A stretch of 61,446 nucleotides of DNA from Acidithiobacillus sp. (lineage in GTDB: Bacteria > Pseudomonadota > Gammaproteobacteria > Acidithiobacillales > Acidithiobacillaceae): positions 1 to 61,446 of the forward strand of contig DAHXMJ010000013.1 of NCBI GenBank assembly GCA_027365525.1, given 5' to 3'. The notes beneath the pieces were generated by a model that did no database searches, was not told the origin of the DNA, and saw only the letters and a list, made by a program, of their open reading frames with translations. Numbering within the stretch: the first letter of the stretch is position 1; the number at the start of each line of letters is the position of its first letter. Position numbers and translations under genes: made by a program. Positions 46,202 to 55,807 of the stretch are shown piece by piece.

Positions 46202-46564
46202 ATGCTAACCATGACAGGGAAAGCTGTAGATGTTGTCAAAACCCTGCTTTCTGAAAACCCTGAGGCGGGCGGACTGCGCATCGCAGTCACCGGAGGCGGC
46301 TGTTCGGGCTACCAGTATGGCATGGCTCTGGAACCGTCCGCACAGGGAGATGATACGGTACTCGCCATAGATGGGGTCTCTGTATATATCGATAGCGGTA
46401 GTGCTCCCCTGCTCAGCGGTGTGGTAGTGGATTACGTAAACGAGCTGAGCGGCAGCGGTTTCCGTTTTGAGAACCCCAATGCAACCAGCACCTGCGGCTG
46501 CGGTACATCATTCAGTGCAGATGACGGTGCACCTGCTGCCTCCTCTTGCGGACATCGGAGCTGA
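46202..46564 (+). CDS. IscA-type Fe-S carrier, nif copy 2
   Basis: 120 residues with ligands Cys34 (GGGCSGYQ), Cys98 and Cys100 (TCGCGTSF). A C-terminal extension adds a further Cys (ASSCGHRS), absent from copy 1. AGGAG precedes ATG 46202. First gene behind its own sigma-54 promoter and 4 bases before nifU, the usual nifIscA-nifU order. Confidence 0.93.
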   Translation: MLTMTGKAVDVVKTLLSENPEAGGLRIAVTGGGCSGYQYGMALEPSAQGDDTVLAIDGVSVYIDSGSAPLLSGVVVDYVNELSGSGFRFENPNATSTCGCGTSFSADDGAPAASSCGHRS

Positions 46565-46568
46565 AGCC

Positions 46569-47429
46569 ATGTGGGATTATAGCGAAAAGGTAAAGGAACT
46601 GTTTTTCAACCCCAAAAATACCGGCGTGCTGGAAGGCGCCAATGCCGTTGGGGACGTGGGATCCATCAGCTGCGGTGATGCGCTGAGGCTTATGCTGAAG
46701 GTCGACCCTGAAACCGACATTATTGTGGACGCACGCTTCCAGACTTTTGGCTGTGGGTCCGCGATTGCCTCCTCATCCGCACTGACAGAACTGATTATCG
46801 GGAAGACAGTGGACGAGGCGCTACAGATCACCAACCAGGATATCGCAGAATTTCTGGGTGGGCTCCCCCCGGAAAAGATGCACTGTTCCGTCATGGGTGC
46901 GGAAGCACTGCACGCCGCAGTCGCCAACTACCGCGGTGAAGAGTGGGTGGATGACCATGAGGAGGGTGCCCTGGTCTGCAAATGCTTCGCTGTTGATTCC
47001 GCGCTGATCGAAAAGGTTGCCCGTGAAAACAGCCTGCGCAGTGTAGAAGAGGTAACTTTTTACACCAAGGCGGGTGGTGGCTGCCAGAGCTGCCACGAAA
47101 AAATAGAGGATATCCTGCAGGCCCTCAATGGGCGGCAGCCGGAACCCGTGAAGGTCGCGGCCGTAAAAGCCGCAGCACCGGCACTCACCCTTGTCCAGAA
47201 AATACAGAAAATCTCCGCAGTCATTGACGACATGCGTCCGCAGTTCCAGATGGATGGTGGCAATATCGAACTGGTGGACGTTGAAGGGGATACAGTCAAG
47301 CTGGCCATGAGTGGCTCCTGCATGAACTGCCAGTCCTCGGGTGTCACCATTGCCGGCATCCAGGAGCGGCTGATGCTTACCCTGGGCCGTCCTGTCCGGG
47401 TCATTCCGGCCAGTGCGCCGCATGCCTGA
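46569..47429 (+). CDS. nifU: NifU, Fe-S cluster scaffold
   Basis: 286 residues in three domains: an IscU-like N-terminus ([29 protein letters not shown]), a central 2Fe-2S ferredoxin-like part ([18 protein letters not shown]) and a C-terminal Nfu domain with CMNC. It builds clusters with sulfur from NifS. ATG 46569 follows GGAG by about 9 bases and gives the canonical [17 protein letters not shown] start. Confidence 0.98.
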   Translation: MWDYSEKVKELFFNPKNTGVLEGANAVGDVGSISCGDALRLMLKVDPETDIIVDARFQTFGCGSAIASSSALTELIIGKTVDEALQITNQDIAEFLGGLPPEKMHCSVMGAEALHAAVANYRGEEWVDDHEEGALVCKCFAVDSALIEKVARENSLRSVEEVTFYTKAGGGCQSCHEKIEDILQALNGRQPEPVKVAAVKAAAPALTLVQKIQKISAVIDDMRPQFQMDGGNIELVDVEGDTVKLAMSGSCMNCQSSGVTIAGIQERLMLTLGRPVRVIPASAPHA

Positions 47430-47482
47430 CGGGTCACTGAAAAGCATGGATGCCGCCAGCCGCAATCCGATGCCGGAACCTG

Positions 47483-47521
47483 CGGATTCCCCTGTTCCGC
47501 GAGGCGGAACAGGGGAATCCG
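47483..47521. repeat. perfect 18-bp inverted repeat in the nifU-nifS spacer
   Basis: Arms 47483-47500 and 47504-47521 (core GATTCCCCTGTTCCGC) are exact reverse complements with the loop GAG. The remaining spacer (47430-47776, 347 bp) holds no supported gene. No U-run follows. It may be an mRNA stability element, a bidirectional processing site or a short mobile repeat. Confidence 0.85.
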
Positions 47522-47776
47522 GAAAAGGCTGTGCTGGCCGGCGCAGACCGGGAAATTGGGAATTTTCTTTTTGCCGTGAACAGCCTCCTCCCTCTGGGGG
47601 GAAACGGGAAAAGGGCGAACCCGTACCCGGAAATTGGGGTGCAGGGGGAAGTCCCCCCACCCCTGGACGAAAAGCAGGGCAGTTTTCCGAGGGATGCCGC
47701 TGCCCCCTGAGCAGAGCCCTGGCAATCCGGCATTCCAGCCTTTCCTGACCCTGCCCCAGACCTGTGGAGATCAGAC

Positions 47777-48985
47777 ATGACCAGTGCGTATATGGACAAC
47801 AATGCGACGACCCGGGTAGACCCTGCCGTCCTGCAATCCATACTCCCGTATTTCAGCGAGTACTACGGGAATCCCTCGTCCATGCACAGTTTTGGCGGGG
47901 ATGTCGGCAAGCGACTGGAAGAGGCACGCACTTCGGTGCAGTCTCTGCTCGGGGCTGAGCATGATTCGGAAATCATTTTTACCTCGTGTGGCACAGAATC
48001 AGACAACACCGCCATCCTGTCGGCTCTCTCGGCACAGCCAGGCCGCCGGGAAATTGTCACGAGCATCGTCGAGCATCCTGCGGTCCTCAGCCTCTGCGAG
48101 CATCTTGAGCGCCACGAGGGGTACAGGATCCACTACATACCCGTAGACCGTCTGGGCCGGATCAATATGGACGCCTATGAAGCAGCCCTGTCAGAGCAGG
48201 TGGCAGTAGTGTCGATGATGTATGCCAACAACGAAACCGGGACCATTTTCCCCATTGAAGCCATGGCGCGCATGGCCAGGGCGAAGGGGGCGATTTTCCA
48301 TACGGACGCCGTGCAGGCCGTCGGAAAAATCCCCCTGAACATGCGGGAATCCGCCATTGACATGCTTTCGCTGTCCGGACACAAGCTGCACGCCCCCAAA
48401 GGCATCGGGGCCCTGTACGTACGCCGGGGAACCCGTTTCAGGCCCTTCCTGCGGGGTGGACACCAGGAGCGTGGCCGGCGTGCGGGAACAGAAAACACGA
48501 CCGGCGTCATTGCGCTTGGCAAGGCTGCGGAACTGGCCCTGAGCCATCTGGAGTATGAAAACACCCGGGTGCGCGCCATGCGTGACCGTCTCGAGCAGGG
48601 CCTCATTGAGCGGGTTCCCTATTCGTTTGCAAACGGCGATCTGGACAACCGGCTTCCCAACACAGCCAGCATCTCCTTTGAGTATATTGAGGGAGAAGCC
48701 ATTCTCATGCTGCTCAGCCGGGCAGGCATTGCCGCTTCCTCAGGCTCGGCCTGCACGTCCGGATCCCTGGAACCGTCCCATGTGCTCCGCGCAATGGATA
48801 TACCCTATACGGCGGCCCACGGTACCATCCGCTTCTCGCTGTCCCGCGAGACCACAGATGCAGAGGTGGACTGGGTTCTCACCCAGACCCCGGCCATCAT
48901 CGAGCAGCTGCGCCGGCTCTCCCCCTACTGGGGCAGCAACGGTCCGATCCAGAGTGATAAAGGCTTCGAACCTGTTTATGCGTGA
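47777..48985 (+). CDS. nifS: NifS, cysteine desulfurase
   Basis: 402 residues. Supplies sulfur for nitrogenase clusters on NifU. PLP lysine Lys203 ([10 protein letters not shown]), His100 (IVEHPAV) and catalytic Cys326 in the canonical loop [16 protein letters not shown]. Lies between nifU and nifV and overlaps nifV by 8 bases. The start at 47777 follows GGAGAT. The sequence after residue 380 is the usual variable tail. Confidence 0.97.
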   Translation: MTSAYMDNNATTRVDPAVLQSILPYFSEYYGNPSSMHSFGGDVGKRLEEARTSVQSLLGAEHDSEIIFTSCGTESDNTAILSALSAQPGRREIVTSIVEHPAVLSLCEHLERHEGYRIHYIPVDRLGRINMDAYEAALSEQVAVVSMMYANNETGTIFPIEAMARMARAKGAIFHTDAVQAVGKIPLNMRESAIDMLSLSGHKLHAPKGIGALYVRRGTRFRPFLRGGHQERGRRAGTENTTGVIALGKAAELALSHLEYENTRVRAMRDRLEQGLIERVPYSFANGDLDNRLPNTASISFEYIEGEAILMLLSRAGIAASSGSACTSGSLEPSHVLRAMDIPYTAAHGTIRFSLSRETTDAEVDWVLTQTPAIIEQLRRLSPYWGSNGPIQSDKGFEPVYA

Positions 48986-50138
48986 CGACATCCCAGCCAC
49001 CAGCACCCTTGCGGTGATCCACGATACCACGCTCCGGGATGGGGAGCAGGCGGCCGGAGTCTCCTTCTGTCTGGAGGAGAAAATCGCCATCGCCCGGCAG
49101 CTCGCGGATGCGGGCGTACCGGAGCTCGAAATTGGCATTCCGGCCATGGGTCCTGAAGAGGAAGACAACATCCGCACCCTGGCACAGCAGGGTCTTGACC
49201 CGCGGCTTGTGGTTTGGTGCCGGATGCACGACCATGACATGGCGGCGGCGCGGCGCTGTCCGGTGGACATGGTCAACGCCTCGGTTCCCCTTTCCGACAT
49301 CCAGATACGGAACAAGCTCGGGAAGAGCCGGAGATGGGTCCTGCAGCAGGTCGACCGCAGGGTCAAGGAGGTGCTGGACAGCGGCATGGAAGTGTCCGTT
49401 GGCGGGGAGGACGCCTCCCGTGCCCATCCCGATTTCGTGCTGGAGGTGATGGAAGCTGCCGAACGGGCAGGTGCCCGGCGTTTCCGGTACGCCGATACCC
49501 TGGGCATCCTGGAACCGTTCCTGACCGCCCAGATTTTCAGGCGGCTGCGGGCAGGAAGCAGCATGGAAATTGAAATCCATGCGCACGACGATCTCGGACT
49601 GGCCACAGCCAATTCGATCTCTGCCATCCGGTATGGCGCCACCCACGTCAATACGACAGTGAATGGGCTCGGCGAGCGTGCCGGGAACGCCGCACTCGAG
49701 GAGGTGGTGATGTGCATCCACCACCTTTTTGGATTCGAAACCGGTGTTGATGTGCGCCAATTCCAGAGCATTTCGCAACTTGTTGCCAAGGCTTCGAACC
49801 GCCAGATAGCCGAGGGGAAAAGCATCGTTGGCGCCGCCGTTTTCAGCCACGAATCCGGCATCCATGTGGATGGCCTGATCAAGAACCCGCTCAACTACCA
49901 GAGCATCGCACCAGAGGAGCTGGGCCGGAAGCACCAGCTGATACTCGGCAAGCATTCCGGAACCAAGGCAATCATCCTTGCCTATGCAGAACTGGGAAGC
50001 CGTATCAGCGAAATCCAGGCCAAAAGCATTCTCAAGCAGATCCGTGAGTATGTGCTTCAGTACAAATCCTCCCCTCCCCTGGAGGATCTCCGGCGTTTTC
50101 TGCTGGAAAGCGTCGATACGGAACAGATCCAGTCATAA
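48978..50138 (+). CDS. nifV: NifV, homocitrate synthase
   Basis: Condenses acetyl-CoA and 2-oxoglutarate to homocitrate, the organic ligand of FeMo-co. 386 residues with the metal-binding [24 protein letters not shown], the loop [12 protein letters not shown] and [12 protein letters not shown]. The ATG lies inside the last codons of nifS, implying coupling. Confidence 0.96.
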   Translation: MRDDIPATSTLAVIHDTTLRDGEQAAGVSFCLEEKIAIARQLADAGVPELEIGIPAMGPEEEDNIRTLAQQGLDPRLVVWCRMHDHDMAAARRCPVDMVNASVPLSDIQIRNKLGKSRRWVLQQVDRRVKEVLDSGMEVSVGGEDASRAHPDFVLEVMEAAERAGARRFRYADTLGILEPFLTAQIFRRLRAGSSMEIEIHAHDDLGLATANSISAIRYGATHVNTTVNGLGERAGNAALEEVVMCIHHLFGFETGVDVRQFQSISQLVAKASNRQIAEGKSIVGAAVFSHESGIHVDGLIKNPLNYQSIAPEELGRKHQLILGKHSGTKAIILAYAELGSRISEIQAKSILKQIREYVLQYKSSPPLEDLRRFLLESVDTEQIQS

Positions 50139-50149
50139 AGGAGAAATCC

Positions 50150-50923
50150 GTGGCCACTTCCATCGCTGACCAGAAACCGGCGCAAAAAAGGGATTCCCTC
50201 TGGCGGATGCTGCGGTCGGATATTGCCTGTGTCTTTCAGCGTGACCCTGCAGCCCGCAACACGCTGGAGGTACTCTCCACGTATCCTGGAGTGCACGCCC
50301 TGGCCGCGTACCGGCTGGCCCACGCCTGGTGGACCAGGGGCTGGCGCTACCCCGCCAGGGTCGTGAGCGCCCTCGCCCGTTTCTTCACCGGGATAGATAT
50401 CCATCCAGGAGCACAGATTGGCTGGCGGTTCTTCATTGATCATGGCATGGGCGTGGTCATCGGAGAAACGGCGGTCATTGGCGATGACTGCACCCTGTAC
50501 CATGGTGTAACCCTTGGAGGGACCAGCTGGAACCCTGGAAGACGCCATCCTACCCTTGGGGACCGGGTCATGGTTGGAGCGGGGGCAAAAATTCTGGGAC
50601 CGGTCACCATCGGCCACGACAGCCAGGTTGGCGCCAACGCCGTCGTCATCCAGGATGTCCAGCCCGGCATGACCGTCGTCGGGATCCCCGGACGCGTCGT
50701 CGTACCCATGGAAAAAAGGCGGATTCTTGCCCATGGCATCGATCTGGACCACCACCTGATGCCAGACCCGGTGGGCAAGGCCATCCAGTGCCTGATGGAG
50801 CGGATTGCCACGCTGGAGACACAGGTGAAACAGGCTCACGAGGATTTTCCGGATCCCCTGCTGGACTGCAGCCAGTGCCATGACGCTACTGCCCAGTTCT
50901 GTTCCACCCCCAAAACGGACTAG
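50150..50923 (+). CDS. cysE: serine O-acetyltransferase, nif-linked CysE
   Basis: Makes O-acetylserine, the precursor of cysteine used by NifS. 257 residues, with a left-handed beta-helix of hexapeptide repeats ([23 protein letters not shown]) and the active-site region GVTLGGT. The start is GTG 50150 after AAGGAG. The C-terminus ends in a Cys-rich [14 protein letters not shown] tail not usual in housekeeping CysE, possibly a metal or redox site. Confidence 0.95.
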   Translation: MATSIADQKPAQKRDSLWRMLRSDIACVFQRDPAARNTLEVLSTYPGVHALAAYRLAHAWWTRGWRYPARVVSALARFFTGIDIHPGAQIGWRFFIDHGMGVVIGETAVIGDDCTLYHGVTLGGTSWNPGRRHPTLGDRVMVGAGAKILGPVTIGHDSQVGANAVVIQDVQPGMTVVGIPGRVVVPMEKRRILAHGIDLDHHLMPDPVGKAIQCLMERIATLETQVKQAHEDFPDPLLDCSQCHDATAQFCSTPKTD

Positions 50924-50963
50924 TCCAGTCCACCCGCAAGCACACACGACAGGAGTTCAGGAG

Positions 50964-51296
50964 ATGGGTACTTTTCGCGACAGCCTGACCAGCTTTTCCT
51001 CTGCCGAGGATTTTCTGAATTTTCTGCAGATTCCCTACGACGAACATGTCGTACAGGTCAACCGCCTGCACATCCTCAAGCGTTTTCACGACTACCTTCG
51101 CCGCGAGGACAACGTCGACAGCCTGGACGACGGGGACCTGAAATCTCTCTATGTCCGTCTGCTCACCCAGTCGTACCAGGATTTTGTCCACTCCGATGCG
51201 GTTTCGGAGAAAGTATTCAAGATTTTTCACCAGGCGCAGGGCGTAAGTCACGTCACTATCGACAAGATCGCCCGGGTACCCAACGACAACAGCTGA
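50964..51296 (+). CDS. nifW: NifW, nitrogenase-protective protein
   Basis: 110 residues. NifW binds the MoFe protein and limits oxygen damage. Blocks: LTSFSSAEDFLNFLQIPYD, LHILKRFHDYL and LLTQSYQDFVHSDAVSEKVFKIF. AGGAG precedes ATG 50964. Confidence 0.95.
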   Translation: MGTFRDSLTSFSSAEDFLNFLQIPYDEHVVQVNRLHILKRFHDYLRREDNVDSLDDGDLKSLYVRLLTQSYQDFVHSDAVSEKVFKIFHQAQGVSHVTIDKIARVPNDNS

Positions 51297-51306
51297 GCCG
51301 GAGTGC

Positions 51307-52938
51307 ATGGATAACCCGATTACCCCCGCGCTGGAAGCCGTGCAGCGGGTGGAGAGCTACCACGAACGCACCAAGCACCGTCTGGAGCGTTATGCGGCTG
51401 GCCCGGAAACCCTCGACTGGGACGCGCAGCCCAACCCGTTCCGGGAATTTTCCGGGACCAGCAGGATCACCCTCCCCTTTGCCACTCAGGCAGAAGGTCC
51501 CGGGTTTTCCGGCTGTCTTGACCTGCCAGCGAGGGCCATTGACCTCCAGAGCATAGGCCAGCTCCTGCAATGGTCTTTCGGGCTTGCTGCCTGGAAGGAG
51601 TACGGACAGGACCGGTGGGCTCTCCGCTGCAATCCTTCCAGCGGAAACCTGCATCCCACCGAGGCATATGTATGGTGCCAGGGGGCTCTGGGCCTGGAAG
51701 ACGGCCTGTACCACTACCTGAGCCGTGACCACGTTCTTGAGCAGCGCCGTTCCTGGAACCAGGATCAGGGTCCGTCCCGCCTGTGCATCGCGCTGACGTC
51801 CATCCACTGGCGCGAGGCATGGAAATACGGTGAGCGGGCACTCCGTTACTGCTATCTCGACATAGGACACGCCATTGGGGCGCTGCGCTATGCTGCCCTC
51901 ACCCTTGGATGGCGGCTGCGCCTGCGGACCGATGTCGGTGGGCAGCAGTTGCGGGAATTTTTGGGACTGGACCGCTCCGGGGATTTTGGCAGTGCCGAAA
52001 CAGAAAGCCCCGAGCTGATGCTGGAAATTGTAACGGACCCGGACCTGGAACCGGCCCGCATTCCACCGCCACAGTCCGGGAATGGATGGTCGGGGACGGC
52101 CAACCAGCTGGATGCCCGCCATCTCTACCAGTGGCCCATCATTGGGGATACCGCCCAGGCTGCCATCCTGCCTGGCCTCATGCCGGAACCCTCGGTTACC
52201 GAGATGGTACCCGCACATGGCTGGAACAGCACCCGGATCCCGGCAGGCAGGCTCATCCTCGGCCGTCGCAGTGCCCAGCGGTTTGACCGCAACTCGCTGC
52301 TGCCCGCCGAAGATTTTTTTGCCATTCTGGACGCGCTCCTGCCCAGAGCGGCTCCTCCCCTGGATTTCTGGCCCTGGCCCGCACGCATCCATCCCCTTCT
52401 TCTGGTCCATCGCATCGACGGGCTGGAGCCGGGGCTCTATATCCTGCCCAGGAACGTCAGTTCTGAGGCTTTTTTACAGGCGTCCCTCAGTCCCAGCTTT
52501 GCCTGGGCCAGTGTTCCTGAGGCTCCCCCGCACATGCCCATCCGGTGCCTGTACCGGGGTGATCTGCGCAAGCTCTCCCATCTCCTCTGCTGCCATCAGG
52601 CGATTGCCGCGGACAGCCATTTTGCCGTGATTTTTCTTGCAGAATATGCATCCTCCATCCGAGCTGCCGCATACCACTATCCCCTGCTGTTTTTCGAGGC
52701 CGGCCTTCTTGGCCACCTGCTCTATATGGAGGCGGAGATGCATGGAATCAGCGGCACGGGCATCGGCTGTTTTTTCGACGATGCCGTTCACGATATCCTG
52801 GGCATAGTGGATACCAGTTTTCAGAGCCTGTACCACTTTACGGTGGGCAGGGCACTGGTAGATGGCAGGATCAAAAGTACTTCTCCATACACCGCAAAAG
52901 AACCAGATGGAGGCGATATCCATGAACCCGCGGAGTGA
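51307..52938 (+). CDS. SagB/ThcOx-type oxidoreductase, tandem nitroreductase domains
   Basis: 543 residues in two nitroreductase-like halves (about 20-240 and 290-530). The first carries RCNPSSGNLHPTEAYV and the second RRSAQRFDRNSLL and the C-terminal GLLGHLLYMEAEMHGISGTGIGCFFDDAVHDILG, features of the SagB family of FMN enzymes that oxidise azolines in peptide natural products. No precursor peptide or cyclodehydratase gene is nearby, so a role in thiazole formation is unlikely. GGAG lies before ATG 51307. It is between nifW and the rhodanese gene, overlapping the latter by 17 bases. Comparable genes occur in other nif clusters. Confidence 0.85.
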   Translation: MDNPITPALEAVQRVESYHERTKHRLERYAAGPETLDWDAQPNPFREFSGTSRITLPFATQAEGPGFSGCLDLPARAIDLQSIGQLLQWSFGLAAWKEYGQDRWALRCNPSSGNLHPTEAYVWCQGALGLEDGLYHYLSRDHVLEQRRSWNQDQGPSRLCIALTSIHWREAWKYGERALRYCYLDIGHAIGALRYAALTLGWRLRLRTDVGGQQLREFLGLDRSGDFGSAETESPELMLEIVTDPDLEPARIPPPQSGNGWSGTANQLDARHLYQWPIIGDTAQAAILPGLMPEPSVTEMVPAHGWNSTRIPAGRLILGRRSAQRFDRNSLLPAEDFFAILDALLPRAAPPLDFWPWPARIHPLLLVHRIDGLEPGLYILPRNVSSEAFLQASLSPSFAWASVPEAPPHMPIRCLYRGDLRKLSHLLCCHQAIAADSHFAVIFLAEYASSIRAAAYHYPLLFFEAGLLGHLLYMEAEMHGISGTGIGCFFDDAVHDILGIVDTSFQSLYHFTVGRALVDGRIKSTSPYTAKEPDGGDIHEPAE

Positions 52939-53719
52939 TTTTGCACGCATTGACGTCCTTATCGCAAAAAAAATGATGGAAAACCCGGATCTGCTCCTGC
53001 TCGACTGCCGCCATTCCTCCGATTACCGGCTGGAGCATATTGATGGAGCAGAACCACTGGGCGACTACAATATCGAACGGTTCCTGCTGGAAACGCCGCG
53101 GCAGACCCCGGTTCTCATCTATTGCTACCACGGAAATTCCAGCCAGGTGCGTGCCCAGACTTTTGTCGACTTTGGATTTGCCACGGTATACAGCATGGAT
53201 GGCGGGTATGAGGCATGGAAAAACCATTTCGGCCAGCACAGGAAATCCCTGAATGAGGCATTGCGCTGCTGGCTGAAAACCCATGGCTTTTCCGGAGAGG
53301 GGGTGGATGAGGCAAACGGGGACGGAGTTACGCCACTGATGCGCGCAGCTGCAGATGGCGATCTGGAAACCGTTTCCGGACTGCTGCTTGCCGGGGCAGA
53401 TCCACACCGGTGCAACAGGGATGGCAACCAGGCCCTGTGGTATGCCTGCATCAGCGGAAACCAGCAGATTCTCGACCTTCTGGTCGCAGTTGGCATGGAT
53501 GTTGACCACCAGAACGACAATGGCGCTACCTGCCTCATGTATGCGGCCTCCGCCGGCAAGACCGGCGCCGTTGGGCATCTCCTCTGCCTTGGCGCCGACC
53601 GGAGCCTGCGGTCCCTGGATGATTTTACGGCCCTGGATATGGCCGCCAACCTGGACTGCCTGAATCTGCTCAGGGAGACCCCCTCCAGGCTCCAGGGGCT
53701 GGACCAGAGAAAATTGTGA
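52922..53719 (+). CDS. rhodanese domain plus ankyrin repeats
   Basis: 265 residues. The N-terminal rhodanese domain (about 5-110) has the sulfur-carrying Cys68 in IYCYHGNSSQ, and about four ankyrin repeats follow (residues 132-250; GVTPLMRAAADGDLETVSGLLLAGADP is one). GGAGG precedes ATG 52922, inside the end of the SagB-like gene. A sulfurtransferase held to a protein partner by ankyrins would fit a sulfur-delivery step in nitrogenase assembly; this is inference. Confidence 0.9.
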   Translation: MNPRSDFARIDVLIAKKMMENPDLLLLDCRHSSDYRLEHIDGAEPLGDYNIERFLLETPRQTPVLIYCYHGNSSQVRAQTFVDFGFATVYSMDGGYEAWKNHFGQHRKSLNEALRCWLKTHGFSGEGVDEANGDGVTPLMRAAADGDLETVSGLLLAGADPHRCNRDGNQALWYACISGNQQILDLLVAVGMDVDHQNDNGATCLMYAASAGKTGAVGHLLCLGADRSLRSLDDFTALDMAANLDCLNLLRETPSRLQGLDQRKL

Positions 53720-53864
53720 CAGCCCCTCTGCACCCAGACGGTAGCGGCCTGCCGTCTCCTGTCCTCCCGGTCTTCCTGGACCCGGAACACCTTCTTCAGA
53801 AGAAAAGGACCGGAAGCGGAAAGCCACCCGCCTTCCAGCCGCTGTGGACTGTCCACCATGGGAG

Positions 53865-53902
53865 GATCCGCCCTGCCGTTTGCGGATCTCCCCATATTTT
53901 TT
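53865..53902 (+). terminator. possible terminator after the nifS-V operon
   Basis: GATCCGC (53865-53871) pairs with GCGGATC (53882-53888) and a run of seven T follows a few bases later. The spacer between the hairpin and the T-run is longer than usual. Confidence 0.4.
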
Positions 53903-53924
53903 TGCCACGCAAGGGATGTGATCT

Positions 53925-54152
53925 ATGCCCATATTTAATTATCATTGTGCAGACTGCCATGCAGATTTCGAGCTGCTGGTCCTTTCCGGCAGTACTCCGG
54001 CCTGCGCCCAGTGCGGCAGCCTGAGGCTGGAAAAGCAGGTGTCACGTGTGGCCGCCCCTGGACGCAGCGCCAAGGTAGTGGCCTCTGCACGTGCCCAGGC
54101 AAAAAAGGAAGGCCATCTCAGCAATTTTTCGGCCGCAGAACTGAAACGCTGA
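53925..54152 (+). CDS. FmdB-type zinc-ribbon protein
   Basis: 75 residues. CADC and CAQC pairs form the zinc ribbon near the N-terminus (MPIFNYHCADCHADFELL), followed by a basic, Ala-rich helix. FmdB-like proteins are putative regulators of unknown targets. AAGGGATG precedes ATG 53925. Confidence 0.85.
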   Translation: MPIFNYHCADCHADFELLVLSGSTPACAQCGSLRLEKQVSRVAAPGRSAKVVASARAQAKKEGHLSNFSAAELKR

Positions 54153-54243
54153 TATTGCAGACTCCCCTTCAGGGCTTCAGGGGGAAAGATATCCGGAAAC
54201 GGTCCGGCGGGATGCCTGCTGGCTGATGGAGGAACAATCCGTT

Positions 54244-54654
54244 ATGGCTGAACACACACCCGGTGAGAACCCGCATTTCCGCCAGCTCGGCGGGGAAAAC
54301 GCAGTCCGCTCCCTCGTGGACCTCTTCTATGCCCGGATGGACCAGAACCCCGCCTACGCAGACATACGGAAACTGCACCCAGCCGACCTCTCCGGTTCCG
54401 CCAGCAAACTGTTCTGGTTTCTCACAGAATGGACCGGCGGACCCAAACATTTCTCCGAAAGGATCGGCCCACCTGCACTGCGCCGACGCCACCTGTCCTT
54501 CCCCATCGGCATCCGCGAAAAAAACCAGTGGTTGGCCTGCATGCAGCAGGCCATGAACGACGCCGGAGTGGAAACCGCCCTGCAGGCAGAACTCCTCCAC
54601 GCACTCGCCAAAACCGCCGACTTCTTGCGCAACCAGAACGAAGCAGAGACCTGA
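54244..54654 (+). CDS. truncated (2-on-2) hemoglobin
   Basis: 136 residues from ATG 54244 (GGAGGA upstream). Proximal His lies in RRRHLSFPI, the G8-type Trp in NQWLACM, and the B-helix Tyr in LVDLFYARM, pointing to group II truncated globins. These bind oxygen or NO. At the end of a nif block it could protect nitrogenase or supply oxygen to respiration, though this is not shown. Confidence 0.88.
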   Translation: MAEHTPGENPHFRQLGGENAVRSLVDLFYARMDQNPAYADIRKLHPADLSGSASKLFWFLTEWTGGPKHFSERIGPPALRRRHLSFPIGIREKNQWLACMQQAMNDAGVETALQAELLHALAKTADFLRNQNEAET

Positions 54655-54691
54655 ACATCCCCACCAAAAAACACAAAACGCCATACCCGCT

Positions 54692-55180
54692 TCAGGTGGA
54701 AAGCGCTCCGGCAGCATAGGACCGAATGACCGACGCCCCGACAGAATCCTCGGGATCGATTTCGTCCAGTTTTTTCAGAATCTGCTCGCACTCGGCAAAG
54801 GTCTGGCGGCGCAGCAGGATAAAACTGAGCGCCTTCAGGGTAAAGAGGTAGAAATGCGCCGGACTGTCTACTGCTGACCAGTCGGCAGACTCCCAATGCA
54901 GGTTCTGCCAGCAGGGCTCGAACCCCCCCATGCGGGCGCTGCTGCGCAGGGCAGAGCGGGCGACATCTTCTGCCTCCTCAAGGCGGGACTGGCGAAACAG
55001 CAGCTTGTACAGGGCATAATAGGCCGGAAGGCCATCGGGCTGGGTCTGCAGGCTGTTCCGTAGCAGGCGCTCCAGCTCTCCCGGATCACCAAGGCTGCTG
55101 GTCAGGCATGTATCCGGGAAGGACAACACCGTCTCCCCGCCAGAATCTGCGAAGGGAAGACGGCTGTCGCTGGCTGCCAT
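54692..55180 (-). CDS. TPR-type nif-associated protein, copy 2
   Basis: 162 residues, paralogous to the product of 27471..27986: YALYKLLFRQSRLEEAEDVARSAL and FYLFTLKALSFILLRRQTF align with the other copy. It lacks the acidic tail. GAGG precedes ATG 55180, which overlaps the stop of the ferredoxin gene. It closes the fixABCX operon. Confidence 0.85.
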   Translation of the reverse strand: MAASDSRLPFADSGGETVLSFPDTCLTSSLGDPGELERLLRNSLQTQPDGLPAYYALYKLLFRQSRLEEAEDVARSALRSSARMGGFEPCWQNLHWESADWSAVDSPAHFYLFTLKALSFILLRRQTFAECEQILKKLDEIDPEDSVGASVIRSYAAGALST

Positions 55181-55181
55181 C

Positions 55182-55508
55182 TCAGGCCTCCTCGCCCCAA
55201 ACCCCTGGAGGAGGATAAAGCCGCGCGACCGGAACACCGCCCAGAAGATGCCCCTCAATGATCTCCGGAATATCTTCCAGGGTGACACCCGAGTACAGCA
55301 CGCCCTCCGGGTAGACCAGAACATTGGGTCCCGTCTCGCATGGCCCGAGGCAGCCGGACTGGGTCAGGCCGAAGCGCCCCCAGAGTTCCCGCTGCTCAAA
55401 GGCCTGCTGGAACCCCTGTAGCAGTGCGGTTCCGCTGCAGGACCCGCGCGGGTGTCCTGGTGGCCGCGTCTGCACACAGACAAATACATGCCGCTGTGGT
55501 TTTCCCAT
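55182..55508 (-). CDS. thioredoxin-like 2Fe-2S ferredoxin
   Basis: 108 residues with Cys11, Cys24, Cys53 and Cys57 at the spacing of thioredoxin-fold ferredoxins, as in Azotobacter 2FeFd and the NuoE family (FVCVQTRPP, GSCSG, SGCLGPCETGPNVLVYPEG). It lies 14 bases after fixX. May act as electron acceptor or donor for the Fix complex. Confidence 0.9.
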   Translation of the reverse strand: MGKPQRHVFVCVQTRPPGHPRGSCSGTALLQGFQQAFEQRELWGRFGLTQSGCLGPCETGPNVLVYPEGVLYSGVTLEDIPEIIEGHLLGGVPVARLYPPPGVWGEEA

Positions 55509-55522
55509 AAAATTCTCCGCAT

Positions 55523-55807
55523 TCAGCCAAACTTGAACAGGATGCCATGTCCACCACGGGGGTAGGACCAGTCGACATTTTGATGTTCAGAGCAGATGAT
55601 CCGGCAGGTGCCACATTCAAGGCAGCCATCGGTTGTCAGGACCACCTTTGCGCCATCCATGGCATAGCAGGCGGCCGGGCAGGCAAAAGTGCATGCCTTC
55701 ATTTCGCAGTCCTCGGTACAGACCTGCGGATTGCGGATCCGGATATGCGGGCGTCCCTCATCTACCTTGTAACGGTTCTGAAAAAGTTTCTCTTCTACAC
55801 TGATCAT
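55523..55807 (-). CDS. fixX: FixX, ferredoxin-like subunit
   Basis: 94 residues. Terminal electron carrier of FixABCX, the electron-bifurcating complex that reduces low-potential ferredoxin at the expense of NADH with quinone as second acceptor. Cysteines in [19 protein letters not shown] and [11 protein letters not shown] bind Fe-S clusters; the end [10 protein letters not shown] is typical. ATG 55807 follows GGAGGG and overlaps the fixC stop. Confidence 0.95.
   Translation of the reverse strand: MISVEEKLFQNRYKVDEGRPHIRIRNPQVCTEDCEMKACTFACPAACYAMDGAKVVLTTDGCLECGTCRIICSEHQNVDWSYPRGGHGILFKFG

Noticed and set aside
47413-47748. A gene in the nifU-nifS spacer
   Set aside because: Open frames run through the perfect palindrome, are Pro/Gly-rich and lack a ribosome-binding site.
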